NCBI GenBank assembly: GCA_032690845.1
Contig: CM064434.1
Span: 9,612,108-9,676,107 of the forward strand
DNA: 64,000 bases
Direction of reading: 5' to 3'
Origin: Eleusine coracana subsp. coracana
Lineage: Eukaryota > Streptophyta > Magnoliopsida > Poales > Poaceae
The notes below the pieces were generated by a model that worked only from the letters and a program-made list of their open reading frames with translations, did no database searches and had not been told where the DNA came from. Positions 53,472 through 64,000 of this stretch are shown piece after piece. A program made the translations under genes and the position numbers. Each line of letters begins with the position of its first letter. The first letter of the stretch is position 1.

Positions 53472-54836
53472 TGTTGATAGTAGTTACGCACCTATTTATC
53501 TACTGCAAGAGGACGATGATGAATTATAGAATATTTTCCCTTAGAGTATTCCAAGGTTTAATTGAATCTACAGATATAAGTGGGAATCAAGCAAAGTAAT
53601 TAATAAAAGATCTAATTAAGCTTCTGAAGATGAGGCTATTTTGTCGTGGAGCTCAGGGTGTGCCAATCAGTGCATCACAGGCTCTTTATGTGAAGGCTGT
53701 TTTAAATCCTAGAGTGGCTTAAAGAAAACTGTTTAGTGAGTTTAACCAGATAATCTACCAGCTGAGATCGTAACCATGAAGTGTAATCAAGTAGCATCAT
53801 AAATGGAATTACTTGGTACAAGAAGCCGAAGATGGGTAGATGGTGACACTTTTCCGATGGTGTCCTGTCACAACCAGTCACCTTAATCGGTCTACAACCT
53901 CTACTCTACACATACCTACTACCAATGCATAAGTGGAGACAAATGTAACTCCGATTCATACAAGATCCGGAGTACTACCATAATCATCACGATTAAGATA
54001 GCATCTAGGTACTTAGCCTATGCACTAAGTAATGATTAAGCACATGTAAGACCATCAAATCAAAGTGATCAAGTAACCAAAACCATTCATCAAAATACTT
54101 AATATTACTTGAATATGATGCATAGTACAAGATTCATCACTATCTAGTAGGCCTACCTTGATGGATCACCTCAAGCACCAATGGTTCTTAAAACTCCTAG
54201 CCTATGATCTTGCGATCATCGACTTGGCTAGGTGAGCCAAACAAATCCAAGCAACTAGAGATGTCAAGAACAAAGCAAAGCCTTCGCTTTAGGGTTTACA
54301 AGTATTTATATAGGCATAACTCAAAATAGATTCAGTTTCTTGGGAAAAGGGCCATGTGCCGATCGACAAACTATGTGTTTGGCCCGATCTCTCTTCTAAT
54401 TCAGTTTCCATGTCTTCGGTAGCTTCCATGTGGGTCCTCTCATCAGGTTCTTCGAAGTAATATCTTTATTGCGCATTTGAGATCTTCAAGTTTCCTTTTA
54501 TCTCTTCATGAAGCATATATCTCCATGATTTGTGCGAATATCTTCCTTCTAGAGGGTCCTGAGGAGTGGGCCAGCCTTAATCAGCCCGGATTAACCTTGT
54601 GCCAATCAGCATGGTGGATGTGCCGGTCAGCACCTGGGCCTTTTCTACTACAATTCACCTCCTCAAGGTCCAAGTCCACTAGAAATGTCAAAAATGCTCG
54701 TCTTTTCACCTTTTTCTGCAATAAATCTCTAGAATGACAATTGTACAAATATTCTACCATTTTTTGGGGTTAAGGACCTATAATAATGATAATCAAGATG
54801 CTTTTGATGCATAAAATTGCATAGTAACTAGTGTCA
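53472..54836 (-). repeat. Gypsy element left LTR
   Basis: 1365 bp, matching 62500-63892 closely. It contains GTGCCGATCGAC- and GTGCCAATCAGC-type motifs. Confidence 0.8.
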
Positions 54837-56190
54837 ACAGCTCTCCCATACTTAAATCTTTGCTCATCCCTGAGCAAAAATCTATAATGAAAATCAGTTC
54901 ACATATACTCATGTTAATCATAGAACAATTTAAAATATACACAAGTTGAGCAATTAATCATTACAGTGTAGGATCAAATTAATTATTCAGCAAACTATTC
55001 AAGGTATGAGTAATATTCTTGGAAACACTCCCCAAAGATAGTCTATAAATTATTCAACTCAGTGATTAAAAACTTTTCCACGTATGTAAATCATCACATA
55101 AAAATACATCATGGGCAAAAGAACTATCCCTCTCAAATGATCAATTAAACAACTCAACTCCCCTTTCACTCATCCTAACATCTATTTCAATGCAAAGTAT
55201 AAGTGCAAAGGCATAAATTGAACTCAGGGGTTTTATAAAAATTTCCCATTATCAGATTGCACATGATTGGAAGACAGGAATTTTCGGATAAAAGTAGGAA
55301 TACTTTCTTTAATCCAAGGGAATTCACTCCCCCGAACAATTAAACTTTTGCTAGTTCCGAGCAAACCATCTAAAATATTTTTCTTTTTGCACCTCATTAT
55401 CTCTTTTTCCTTCTCTTCTTAAATATCTTTTTCTTTTCTCCGCTCTTTTTTTTTGTGTGCCGATCGACATACTCCATGTCCCGATCAGGATGGGGCTTCC
55501 TATGCTGGTTCTTCTTGTACTCTCTTCTCAACGTCTTAGCCAAGAACTCAATAGGATGTGGCCAAGGATCGAAATAACTTCAGCCAGACTTTAGGCTTAG
55601 TTGTGCATACTCGGCGAGTTTTGCGTTAGTAATCTATGGCTAGCAATCAAAATGATATAAAAAGGAATAAGGCTAACCTTCAAGTCTCATACCAAATGAA
55701 CTAAATCCTAATCGATCCCAATCATAAACCATAGTCAATATAAACCAACAGGCTCTATTGAATTGATCATTCATATTGCATTGGTAGGTATAATCAAATG
55801 ACAAGGAGAAATTCTAGTACTCCACACAAGAACATTTACTAAATAAATTAGAATTGTAGGTTCAAATTTTAATTTGTGCTCAACATGCTCATTTATCACT
55901 AATGCTCCTCAAGACATTCATACATACAAACATCATGTTTCAAAATAGAGCATAAAAATCACCATTATATTCATCATGAAGCTCAAATCACATGGTGATG
56001 ATATCTAAACTAGCTATTAATTTAAAATATACAACTACTAGGACACTTGCATAAGGAAAACACACTTAGTAGTAAAACACATCTGATACATGGTTTTCCA
56101 ACCCGCTCATGCACACACAATTAGGGCACACAAAAGTGAAAACAAAACACAAACCAGGAAACCGAAACAAGTGTCACTTGTACGCAACAC
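54837..56190. other. Gypsy element 3' interior, non-coding
   Basis: AT-rich sequence next to the left LTR. It holds the polypurine-side end and scattered GATCGGCAC-type motifs (about 55460). No gene. Confidence 0.5.
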
Positions 56191-56191
56191 A

Positions 56192-57800
56192 TCACTCAAA
56201 CAATGGAGGCGACGGGTAGTCAAAGTCGTAGTACCCCGCCTTCAGCCGCTCGAACTCCTCCACCATCAGGTCAGTGTTGTTCCGTATCTCGCTCACCAAG
56301 TTGTTAATGCGGTCAACATACTCCACGTTGTTGTCAATGTACTGATGCATGGGGCCAAAGTCGAAGACTCTCACAACTTCAGGATGAAGATAGGCAGGGT
56401 CTATCCCCACATACCTAGTATCTACGTTGATTGGCTCAGAGGTTGTGCCAATCGGCACACTGGCCTCGTGCAAGGTCTGTCCGGATGCCACTCCCTCGGA
56501 GCTCCAACTACCCCAGCTCTATGTTATTGCACTTGTTGTCGCTCGATCAAGGATATCCTTCTTCCCGTGCTTGGCCTTTCCATTCTTGTGACTCTCATGG
56601 AGATCAACATCGAGCCAATTCCCCCCCCCCCCCCTGAAACTTGTGCGGGTGAAAGAGACCGAGGTCAGCTTAGGGTAGCCGAATGTCAATGCTGGACATG
56701 ATGTAGCCTTGCCTTGTGCTGCCCGTGATGGTCTTGCCTCTTGTCATGGAGGCGTTGAAGATGACCGGCTTCACAAACTATAAAAGATCCACGGTAAGGT
56801 TGCTGCAGGTTGTGTTGAAGATCATGATTTAGAGGTAGCCTCCAAAAGCTAACCTCCCCGTCGAGCATTCCTCTGGCGGAACCAACTTGACAACATCACC
56901 AGGACCGGGTTGCATAGGCAAGGACTTACAATGGCGTTGTATAGCCGCTACAAGTCCATGTCCGAGATGTTGGTGGAGTCAACACGTCCTGTTGTGTGGT
57001 TGGCCATCTATCGGTGCAGGTTCTGGATCATGGGGGTTCTTGTTATGCCCCCACTTGTGCTCCTCCGGGCTGGCGATATGGAGCCAGAACACATCGAGCT
57101 CCTCCTTCATCATGTCATTATGCACGGGGGCCTCTTCATTGAAGCCAAAGAGCGTTGTAAGTTGTCCGACTCCCATAGAGTAGCTCGTGTCCTGCACATG
57201 GAAGATAATCACCTTGCTCCACTCATCATCTGCCCCAAGTTGCGTTGGGGTGACACACTCGATGACGAGGGAGAGGGAGAAGCCGGTGTCCTGATCATGG
57301 AAAGGTACCCATGCTAAATTGGTGAGGCACTGCCGAATGCCAGGTCAGAGTCTGATCTGGCCTAGGAAGTCTTCATCCATGTCAAAGTTGGGAATGAAGT
57401 GACACCACACAAGATTATATGTGCACTCCTCCTCTGTTCTCATGAGGGAGAACCCCTCCGCAACCGCGCGTGGCACATATGCCGACAACTATGAGGGGGC
57501 TTCCTCCATTGATCCACTTGCCCTTCCTATAGTGGTGGTTGCGCTTCTTGTGTGCGGCCTTGGCAGGTTGGGGAGGTTGGCGTCGTGCTGGGCGATGTAG
57601 AAGTCATCATTGCGCCCACGCGATGGTGTCATCTCCACAGACACCACCTAGCTCCCGTCACCACCGGAACTCACCCTTGAGTTGTTGAAGGAGTCGGTAT
57701 TGCTATGCTGCCGGGGTTATTTGAGTTACCAGAGTCCGAACTTCGGACCCTCTTAGCAAGCTTCCTTGCGGCCGCTGCGAGCTTATCTATCTTCTACGAA
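56192..57800 (-). pseudogene. Accessory ORF relic of the gypsy element
   Basis: Minus-strand frames at 56979-57317 and 56192-56491, with stops between, form a decayed protein of the kind found in Athila/Tat-like grass elements. One helical block ends D-D-E-W-S-K-V-I-I-F, and another holds V-V-R-V-F-D-F-G-P. I see no enzyme motif. Plus-strand frames here (56090-56701, 56910-57317) are shadows. Confidence 0.4.
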
Positions 57801-59169
57801 ATGGAAGGAAATCATGCGAGTGGGGAAAGTGGAGTAGTGGGAGGAGTCACCAGGGAGTCATGGCGAGAATGAGGGGTCATGCCCTTCTTTTATAGCCAGC
57901 CAAGACTTCTAGGAGTAGGAACCCGAGGTGGTTCAAATTCCCCCCATGCTGATCGGCACAATTAAAATGTCCATTGATTCTATCATGACCATGTTTCCGT
58001 GCCTCCTTTTTATCTTCCCCACGTCTAATTACTGCCATGTATGTCGGTAGACAGGGGTACAACACCAGGTCGTGTAGGTTCTAGCTGTATGCCGATTGAC
58101 ACAAAGACCATGTCGGTCAGCACTTTCTCTTTTTCCCAACCCTGGTTGATTCAGTGCCTTCCTCTATGCTGGACAACTGCATTGTTGTCAATGACTTGCT
58201 CTATTCCCCATTGCTCCATGCTCATTTCTCCTGTTGGCGCATCACTTCCCGTGCCAGTCAGCGCAGCATGGTGTCGATCGGCACAGTCCTCCATGACGCT
58301 ACGTGCAGCATCAGGGACCGCGTGGTGTCAGATGATTTCAAATTTCTTATCCTCGCAAAGTCTTTTGTTGCATCTCACCTCCAGAGGTGTCCTATTCTGA
58401 TCGTGCCGAACGGTACTATGTCGGTGCTGGTCGACATTATGTCTCATCTTCTCGATTCGTTCCAAAATTTTCGCATCCTAAAACAATGTGGAAATTCTGT
58501 GCTACTTCCATAATTGGCCCCTTTCCATATTTTTAATCAGCTAGGGGTTACCAACTGCAATGTTCACGTGGGTGGATATTAGCGCGGATCGGCACATATA
58601 GTATTCCTTCTATTTGTCCTTTTCTTTTATATCCCTACACTCTTAGTCATAACAAATACAAAGGAAAACTAACAGACAACGCAAGTAGCACACAAATTGA
58701 ATCAAACACTTGGACTAATCAAATTTTATTCTGGGAGCTTTATTATTATTGCAAACAAATAAATTACACACCAGGTTGCCCTCCTGGCCAGCGCTACTTT
58801 ATTAAAAACGGGTTGGCCTCCTGAAAGCACCAAGCACTTTAAAAAGACTCTTAGTAATTACTCGACTCCCAGATCTTGGGTTGCCTTGGGTTGCCTCCAA
58901 AAAAGCACTCTTCGTAAAAAAGGTCGTAGAGCTTGACCTCTCCGTTCAATCACTCCTTAGCATCGCTGTATGGGGGAAATGACTGCGACACTACAAGGTT
59001 TCTATTCATTCTTCCTTCATTCTGTGGAACTTTCCCTTATTATCTCTCCAATTACCATCGACTCCTTTGTGGTATGCTATGTTATTTCCCTAATAGTAGA
59101 AACTCTACGGCATTCTTCCGTCAGATGAAACTTGAATTTGTAGGAAGCTCCACTTATATTAAAGCTGAT
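57801..59169. other. Gypsy element interior, spacer where pol is expected
   Basis: No reverse transcriptase or integrase blocks on either strand. It contains several TGCCGATC/GATCGGCA-type motifs (about 57950, 58090, 58275, 58590). The non-coding block around 58730-58930 looks like 3' leader sequence common to such elements. Confidence 0.45.
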
Positions 59170-59661
59170 TTATCTGTTCCCAACATCAATGCTTGCCTTA
59201 GCAGTGCTTAAGAACGGCCTATCCAAAATCAATGGTTTCTTTGTCCTCCTATTTATATCTAGCGTGATTAAATTGATAGGGACAATATGATCTATTGCGA
59301 TACCATCGGGATAGAGAACCGATTGATCGGCTAACTCTAAAGACATAGCCTTAGGCTCCAACTCAGGCAAGTTTGGATTTGAGAAAACATAGCGAGACAT
59401 GACACTCACACTTGCCCCAGTTCATAAAGAGCTCTCTTGAAATTCTACAACATAATCAAATAATGAATGGTAGAGGGATCCTGAGTCGGCTTTCTTATTT
59501 GGTGCAACATCACTAATAGCTATTGTCATCTCTTCTGTCATCATCACTACTCCCTCAGATGGCAATGGATTCTTACTTTGCATACTATCCTTGATATATA
59601 TAGCATAGGTGGATACCTGGATAGCGTCAAGGAACGGTACATTGATGTACAACTTCTTCAT
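59170..59661 (-). pseudogene. Gypsy protease relic
   Basis: Minus frames read E-L-G-A-S-V-S-V-M (about 59400-59430), then L-A-D-Q-S-V, then P-L-I-L-D-R-P-F-L, the retroelement aspartic protease pattern. The catalytic Asp before L-G-A-S is Glu, and frames shift near 59410, so it is inactive. 59422-59661 is the linker from gag. Confidence 0.65.
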
Positions 59662-59724
59662 GATGACTATGAACAGAGAGAATTGCTCATCATAAGGAAG
59701 AGTATTCTCTGTTTTGGTCAGTAG

Positions 59725-61135
59725 CTATGTGTCCAAAAAGGTAGAAGCATCATGTTCCTTGCTGTCAAAGCCCATCATCAGACCTGTCAGATCAATATCT
59801 TTTATGTGCCGGTCAGCATCAGCACTGTGCCAATCGGCATCCTCTTTGTGCCGATCGTCATGAACCTTCCTTGCTTCAGCAGTGGCCATTGGTTCTTCTG
59901 TTTTCCTTCCAGACCTCATTGCTAGTCCTTTCAACTGTTCGAAAGAACGGGTGTTGCCTTGAATAGTTCCTTTATCTCCTTGTAGGGCTCCCGACAACTA
60001 CCCCATTTGCTTTTCCATCATGTTCATGAACCAGAGGATTTGTTGGTTAGAACTTCTAACCTCGATTACCTTTTTCATTGATCCTTTCAATAACCCGGTC
60101 AACCTCCATAAATTTAGCTAAGGTGTCCCTTTTGATCCTCTCTTGATTTTGAAAGAACACTTGGCATTAAATTTGAAGGGGGGTTGCATTTTGCATAGAT
60201 GATCGAGGGGTAAAGCTACACTTTTGCTGCTGATATGGAGGCTTCCAACCTTGGCCCTTCATATAGCTAAGAATTTTAGCGTCTTCGGGGCAATCCTTGT
60301 TAACATGGTCAAATTCTCCACACTTCTCGCACGTGAATCCTTGTTAGCTTGACAGTGTCATTATCACAGATATGAACGTTCTTATCCAACCTCCTTTGTA
60401 CAACATCAAGCTTGTCCATCTGCAAGTCATTATACGTCTTTTCCATGACACTCTTCATCTTTCCATAGGATGGTTGGAGGTTTCTTCTGTCAATATTCCT
60501 CTCGCTGCTCCATGTCTGATTCTACCCAATCTTCTTGACAAAATTTTAGCTTCCATTTGGGGTTGATTCTATTATTGTTTCTCCAGTTAGGGCATCTTAA
60601 TGCTGATGGGATGCTTGACTCAGTCTAGTGTAGAACCTCTCAACTAGCTCCCATTTGTCAAGACCATGATGCGGGCAAGTATCCTTGAATTCTCCAAACC
60701 TTTCCCAAGCTTCTCCGACGCTCTCATCAACGTTTCGAGTGAATCCTAGGATCCTATTCTTTCAAAGCTTGAGTCTTGCTATGAGGGAAGTACTTCTTCC
60801 AAAAATTTTACGACAAGAGTATCCCTTAGAGTCTTTGATGATGGTGGCAATGCATGGTACCCCTACTTAGGACGCCCAATGAGAGAGAGAGGGAATAGCC
60901 GCACCTTGACTTGATCTGCCTCCATGTGTTATAACTGAAAGATACTATAGATCTCAAGAAAATTTTGCAAATGTGTATTGGGATCTTCAGAACCCATAAA
61001 TGGATGCTGCTGCACTACTCCCATATAACGCTCCAACTGAAAGGGATTTTGTTGTGCTGCATATTCCATCTATATGACTTTGTTCTGAGTTGGCTTCATG
61101 CAATTTTCAATTGGTTGCTCTGACATTACCTCTGC
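59725..61135 (-). pseudogene. Gypsy gag relic with zinc knuckle
   Basis: An ATG at 61135 (MSEQPIEN) leads into N-T-H-L-Q-N-F-L-E-I and V-R-L-F-P-L-S-L, the typical Gypsy gag core, broken by stops at about 61074 and 60950. A knuckle C-E-K-C-G-E-F-D-H-V-N-K-D-C lies at about 60290-60335. A further open stretch is at 59725-59997. Confidence 0.7.
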
Positions 61136-61484
61136 TTCTGCACTTCTAAACAAAGCTTTGGGGCTGAGTGATCTGCTGCTGCTTCCAATGTGTCGCACTG
61201 ACTTGCTCTTCTTCTCTATTCACCTTTTTCTGATGGAGAGATTCTAGATTGTTGATGTAATTTTGAGGTTTATTTGACTTAGCGCCGTCCATACATATTT
61301 CATATTAACTCAATAGGGAATAGTGACTAGAAGGAAACAGAGACTTACCTATTTCATATTAACTCAATAGGGAATAGTGACTAGAAGGAAACAGAGACTG
61401 GAAGAAAACAAAACTAGATACTTAAATCTTAAACAAAACTTAATTCGAACACTAGTCCCCATCAACGGAACCAGAAAATGCGCT

Positions 61485-63892
61485 TATTGGACGTAGTTAC
61501 GCACCCACTTATATACTGCAAGCACTACTAGAATAAAGCTCTACAGCGGCGGGCCAAAAGGGGCCTCAGTGGCAGAACATTAAAATGCCACTGAGGCTCT
61601 GTCACTACTTAATTATATAGTTAGTAGCAGGCTGATGCCCGCTACTAACATGTGGCACTATCCTAAGAAAAGGGTGTTAGTGGCAGTCTAGAGACCGACG
61701 CTGATGCCATTACCTAAATGCTACAATGTACCAAAATGAGCTAGGGTCCCTAAATGCTACTGTTTCCCTAGCCGCGCCTCCGCTTCTTCATCACCTATCG
61801 CCTGCTTCGCGTCTATGCCATCTGCCGCGTCCACATCCGAGCCCGCCTGGCGCTAGGTCACCACCGGAACCAGCGGTGGAGGAGGGGGCGCCACGAGCTC
61901 TACCGGAGCTGGTGGCGCAGGAGGGGCCTCCGCGAGCTCCACCAAAGCTGATGGTGGAGGAGGGACCACCACGCCCTCCACCGGATCCGAGCCCTCCATG
62001 GCCACCGCAGCCGACGCGCCGCTGCCCAATAGTGGAGGGCTGAGGATGACGCGGCCCGGAGGTGGAGAAGGGAGGAGGAGGCGGTGCGGCGGCTGAAGGA
62101 GGAGGAGGAGGAGGAGGAGGCGGTGCAGCGGTGGCATGGCCTAACCCTAACCCTAGAGGAGGCGGTGCAGCGCGCGTAGAATGCGCCCCGAGTCCCCATC
62201 GCCTCCTTTTTTTATATATGTAGCACGCCCTTAGTAGGGGGCCTGCATTGTCAGGCATGCAGCTATTGGGCCTTTAGGCCTTAGCTGCGGGCCTGGCAAA
62301 GGCCGCTACTGCAGTGTAAACCATAGTAGCAGGCCTTGTGCCCTCAGTAGCAGGCATACAGTGCCCGCTACTACGGTTTGCTTCGTAATAGCGGTCCCGT
62401 GTACCTTCCCAATCTCAGTTGTAGGCTCTTATGAGGCTCGCTGCTGAGCTTTTTACCCCGTCCACCACTGCAGAGCTCTTTTGTAGTAGTGAAGGGTACG
62501 ATGTTCAATTGTAGCATATTCTCCCATAGAGTATTTCAAGGTTTAATCAAATCAATAGAGATAAGTGGGAATCAAGCAAAGTAATTAATAAAAGACCTAA
62601 TTAAGCTTCTGAAGATGAGGTTGTTTTGTCAGTGAGCTAAGGGTGTGACGATCAGCGCATCACTGTGCCAATCATCATGAAGGCTTTTTATGTGAAGGTT
62701 GTTTTAATTCATAGAGTGGCTTAAAGAAAATTGTTTACTGAGTTTAACCAGATAATCTACTGCCAGATAATCTACTGAGATCATAACCACAAAGTGTGAT
62801 CAAGTAGCATCATAAATGGAATTACTTGGTACAAGGAGCCGAAAATGGGTAGATGGTGACTCTTTTCTGACGGTGTCCTGTTACAACCAGTCGCCTTAGT
62901 TGGTCTACACCCTCTACTCTACGCATACCTACTACCAATGCATAAGTAGAGATACATGTAAATCTGATTCATACAAGATCTAGAGTTCTACCCTAATCAC
63001 CACGAGTAGGATTGTATCTAGGTACTTATCCTATGTACTAAAAAAGGATTAAGCACATGTGAGACCATCAAATCCAGGTGATCATGTAACTAAAACCATT
63101 CATCAACATACTTAATATTACTTCAATATGGTACACATTAGAAGATTCATTACCATCTAGTTGGCCTACCTTGATGGATTACCTCAAGCACCAAAGGTTC
63201 ATGAAACTCCAAGCCAACAACCTTGCGATCATCGACTTGTCTAGGTTAGCCAAGCTAATCCTATCAACTAGATATGTCAAGAACCAGGCAAAGCCTGAGT
63301 GGCTCTAAACTCACGAGAATTATTGTCGCTCAACGACGTCAACCTTTGCTTTAGGGTTTACAAGTATTTATACAGACATAACTCAAGATAGAGTTGGTTT
63401 CTCGAGAAAAGGGCTCATGTGGAGATCGGCATGGTGGACATGTCGATCGGCACACTCTGTGTTTTGCCTGGTCTCTCTTCTAAATCAGTTCCCATGTGTT
63501 CTGTAGCTTCCTTGTGGGTCCTCTCATCAGGTTCTTTGAAGTAAAGTGTTGTAAGCATTTGAGATCTTGAAGTTTTATGTGAATATCTTCCTTCTACAGG
63601 GTTCTGAGGACTGGGCCAGCCTTGATCAGCCTGGATTACCCTTGTGTCGATTGGCACGGTGTACGTGTGTCTCGGCACCTGGGCCTTTTGTGCTATAATT
63701 CACCTCTTCAAGGTCCAAGTCCACTAGAAATGTCCCAAATTGTCGTCTTTTCACTTTTTTCTACAATAAATCTCTAGAATGACAGTTGTACAAATATTCT
63801 ACCTTTTTTAGGGGTTAATGACCTATAATAGTGATATTTAAGCTCTAAACAAGATGCTTTTAATGCATAAAATGGCACACTAACTAGCATCA
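61485..63892 (-). repeat. Gypsy element right LTR, split by a CACTA element
   Basis: The LTR sequence is interrupted at 61522 and resumes at 62495. Removing the insert restores continuity with the left LTR (ctgcaag joined to a diverged stretch near 62500). It ends CATCA at 63892. Confidence 0.75.
61523..62491. mobile_element. Small non-autonomous CACTA element
   Basis: 969 bp with ends CACTACTAGAATAAAGCTCT and CACTACTACAAAAGAGCTCT (right, reverse complement), flanked by AAG at 61520-61522 and 62492-62494, the 3-bp duplication of CACTA elements. Its centre (61750-62200) is GC-rich with GGAGGAGG runs and open frames but no known domain, perhaps captured coding sequence. Confidence 0.9.
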
Positions 63893-63899
63893 GTTTTAT

Positions 63900-64000
63900 A
63901 GAGTTATTCCTTTAAAAAATTGGAATATTTGGAGCCCAGTTTTTAGAAACTAGAAACCCTATTTTTTGTTGGCTAATGACTGGTTTGCCATACCTCTTCA
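63900..64000. other. DNA right of the gypsy element
   Basis: About 100 bp of AT-rich sequence. Read as reverse complement it resembles 52640-52680, left of the repeat block, so it may be the far inverted end of the element into which the gypsy inserted. Confidence 0.35.

Larger units (their letters stand above)
53472..63892 (-). mobile_element. Non-autonomous Ty3/gypsy element (Athila/Tat-like)
   Basis: LTRs 53472-54836 and 61485-63892 (the latter split by a CACTA element) flank a minus-oriented interior. The presumed primer region at 61457-61482 precedes gag (about 61135 to 60100), a knuckle (about 60290-60335) and protease (59170-59440). No reverse transcriptase, RNase H or integrase is visible. 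After a spacer, an accessory ORF relic lies at 56190-57800. GTTTTAT occurs at both outer junctions (53465-53471, 63893-63899), consistent with a target duplication. Confidence 0.75.
51974..64000 (+). other. OSC intron 7 (start) or downstream DNA, no exon 8 found
   Basis: The donor after exon 7 is good, but I find no sequence encoding the next OSC block or any later exon up to 64000. If the gene is complete, this intron exceeds 12.0 kb. Confidence 0.6.

Noticed and set aside
56090..56701. 203-codon plus-strand ORF
   Set aside because: It overlaps the minus-strand accessory ORF of the gypsy element, starts without gene context and has a low-complexity Pro run from a poly-C tract. It is treated as a shadow frame.
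61791..62258. 155-codon minus ORF, Pro/Arg/Gly-rich
   Set aside because: It is composed of GGAGG repeats in the CACTA mini-element and overlaps equally long frames on both strands. No domain is visible.
20745..64000. Triterpene gene cluster (P450, acyltransferase or glycosyltransferase beside the OSC)
   Set aside because: I looked for such partners because plant OSCs are often clustered. None is visible within the window; all other coding signals are transposon-derived or the ATP synthase pseudogene.

Overview
This is repeat-rich nuclear DNA from a plant, almost certainly a grass. The evidence is a split oxidosqualene cyclase (OSC) gene with plant-type intron positions, and dense nests of Copia, Gypsy, CACTA, Mutator-like and PIF/Harbinger elements. 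LTRs carrying the CCGGACxGTCCGG palindrome suggest a panicoid grass, but that is inference. I saw no prokaryotic features, tRNA, rRNA or CRISPR array. The only host coding material I can support is the OSC gene and one old pseudogene of the mitochondrial ATP synthase beta subunit.

Layout. 1-15723: the right part of a CACTA transposon with a decayed TNP2-type transposase. A pol-less Sirevirus-like Copia element (517-10765) is inserted in it. 15724-19050: an older Sirevirus fragment that carries a PIF/Harbinger-type element, followed by another LTR-like tail to about 19800. 20150-20735: an ATP synthase beta pseudogene that keeps its introns. 23979-51973: seven in-frame exons encoding residues 1-370 of an OSC. 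Intron 6 is 23.2 kb and is filled by a Gypsy fragment, a decayed Copia element (A) holding a 5 kb AT-rich insert, a solo LTR that is itself split by Copia B, Copia C, and a Mutator-like element with a perfect 9-bp duplication. 51974-64000: the start of intron 7, with a Tourist-type MITE, a duplicated AT-rich repeat and a 10.4-kb non-autonomous Gypsy element (53472-63892). Its right LTR holds a small CACTA element.

The most interesting item is the OSC. Its first 370 codons are open with good splice sites, yet the second half, including the catalytic DCTAE region, is not in the window. Residue 257 lies in the product-controlling WCxCR motif and is Gln, where cycloartenol-type enzymes have His and eudicot beta-amyrin synthases have Tyr. 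Intron 3 uses a GC donor. The locus could be a working triterpene synthase with very large introns, or a gene whose 3' half has been lost. Sequence beyond 64000 decides this.

Limits: everything was read by eye. LTR identities, insertion ages and subfamily placements were not computed. Many TE boundaries are approximate except where a target-site duplication is given.
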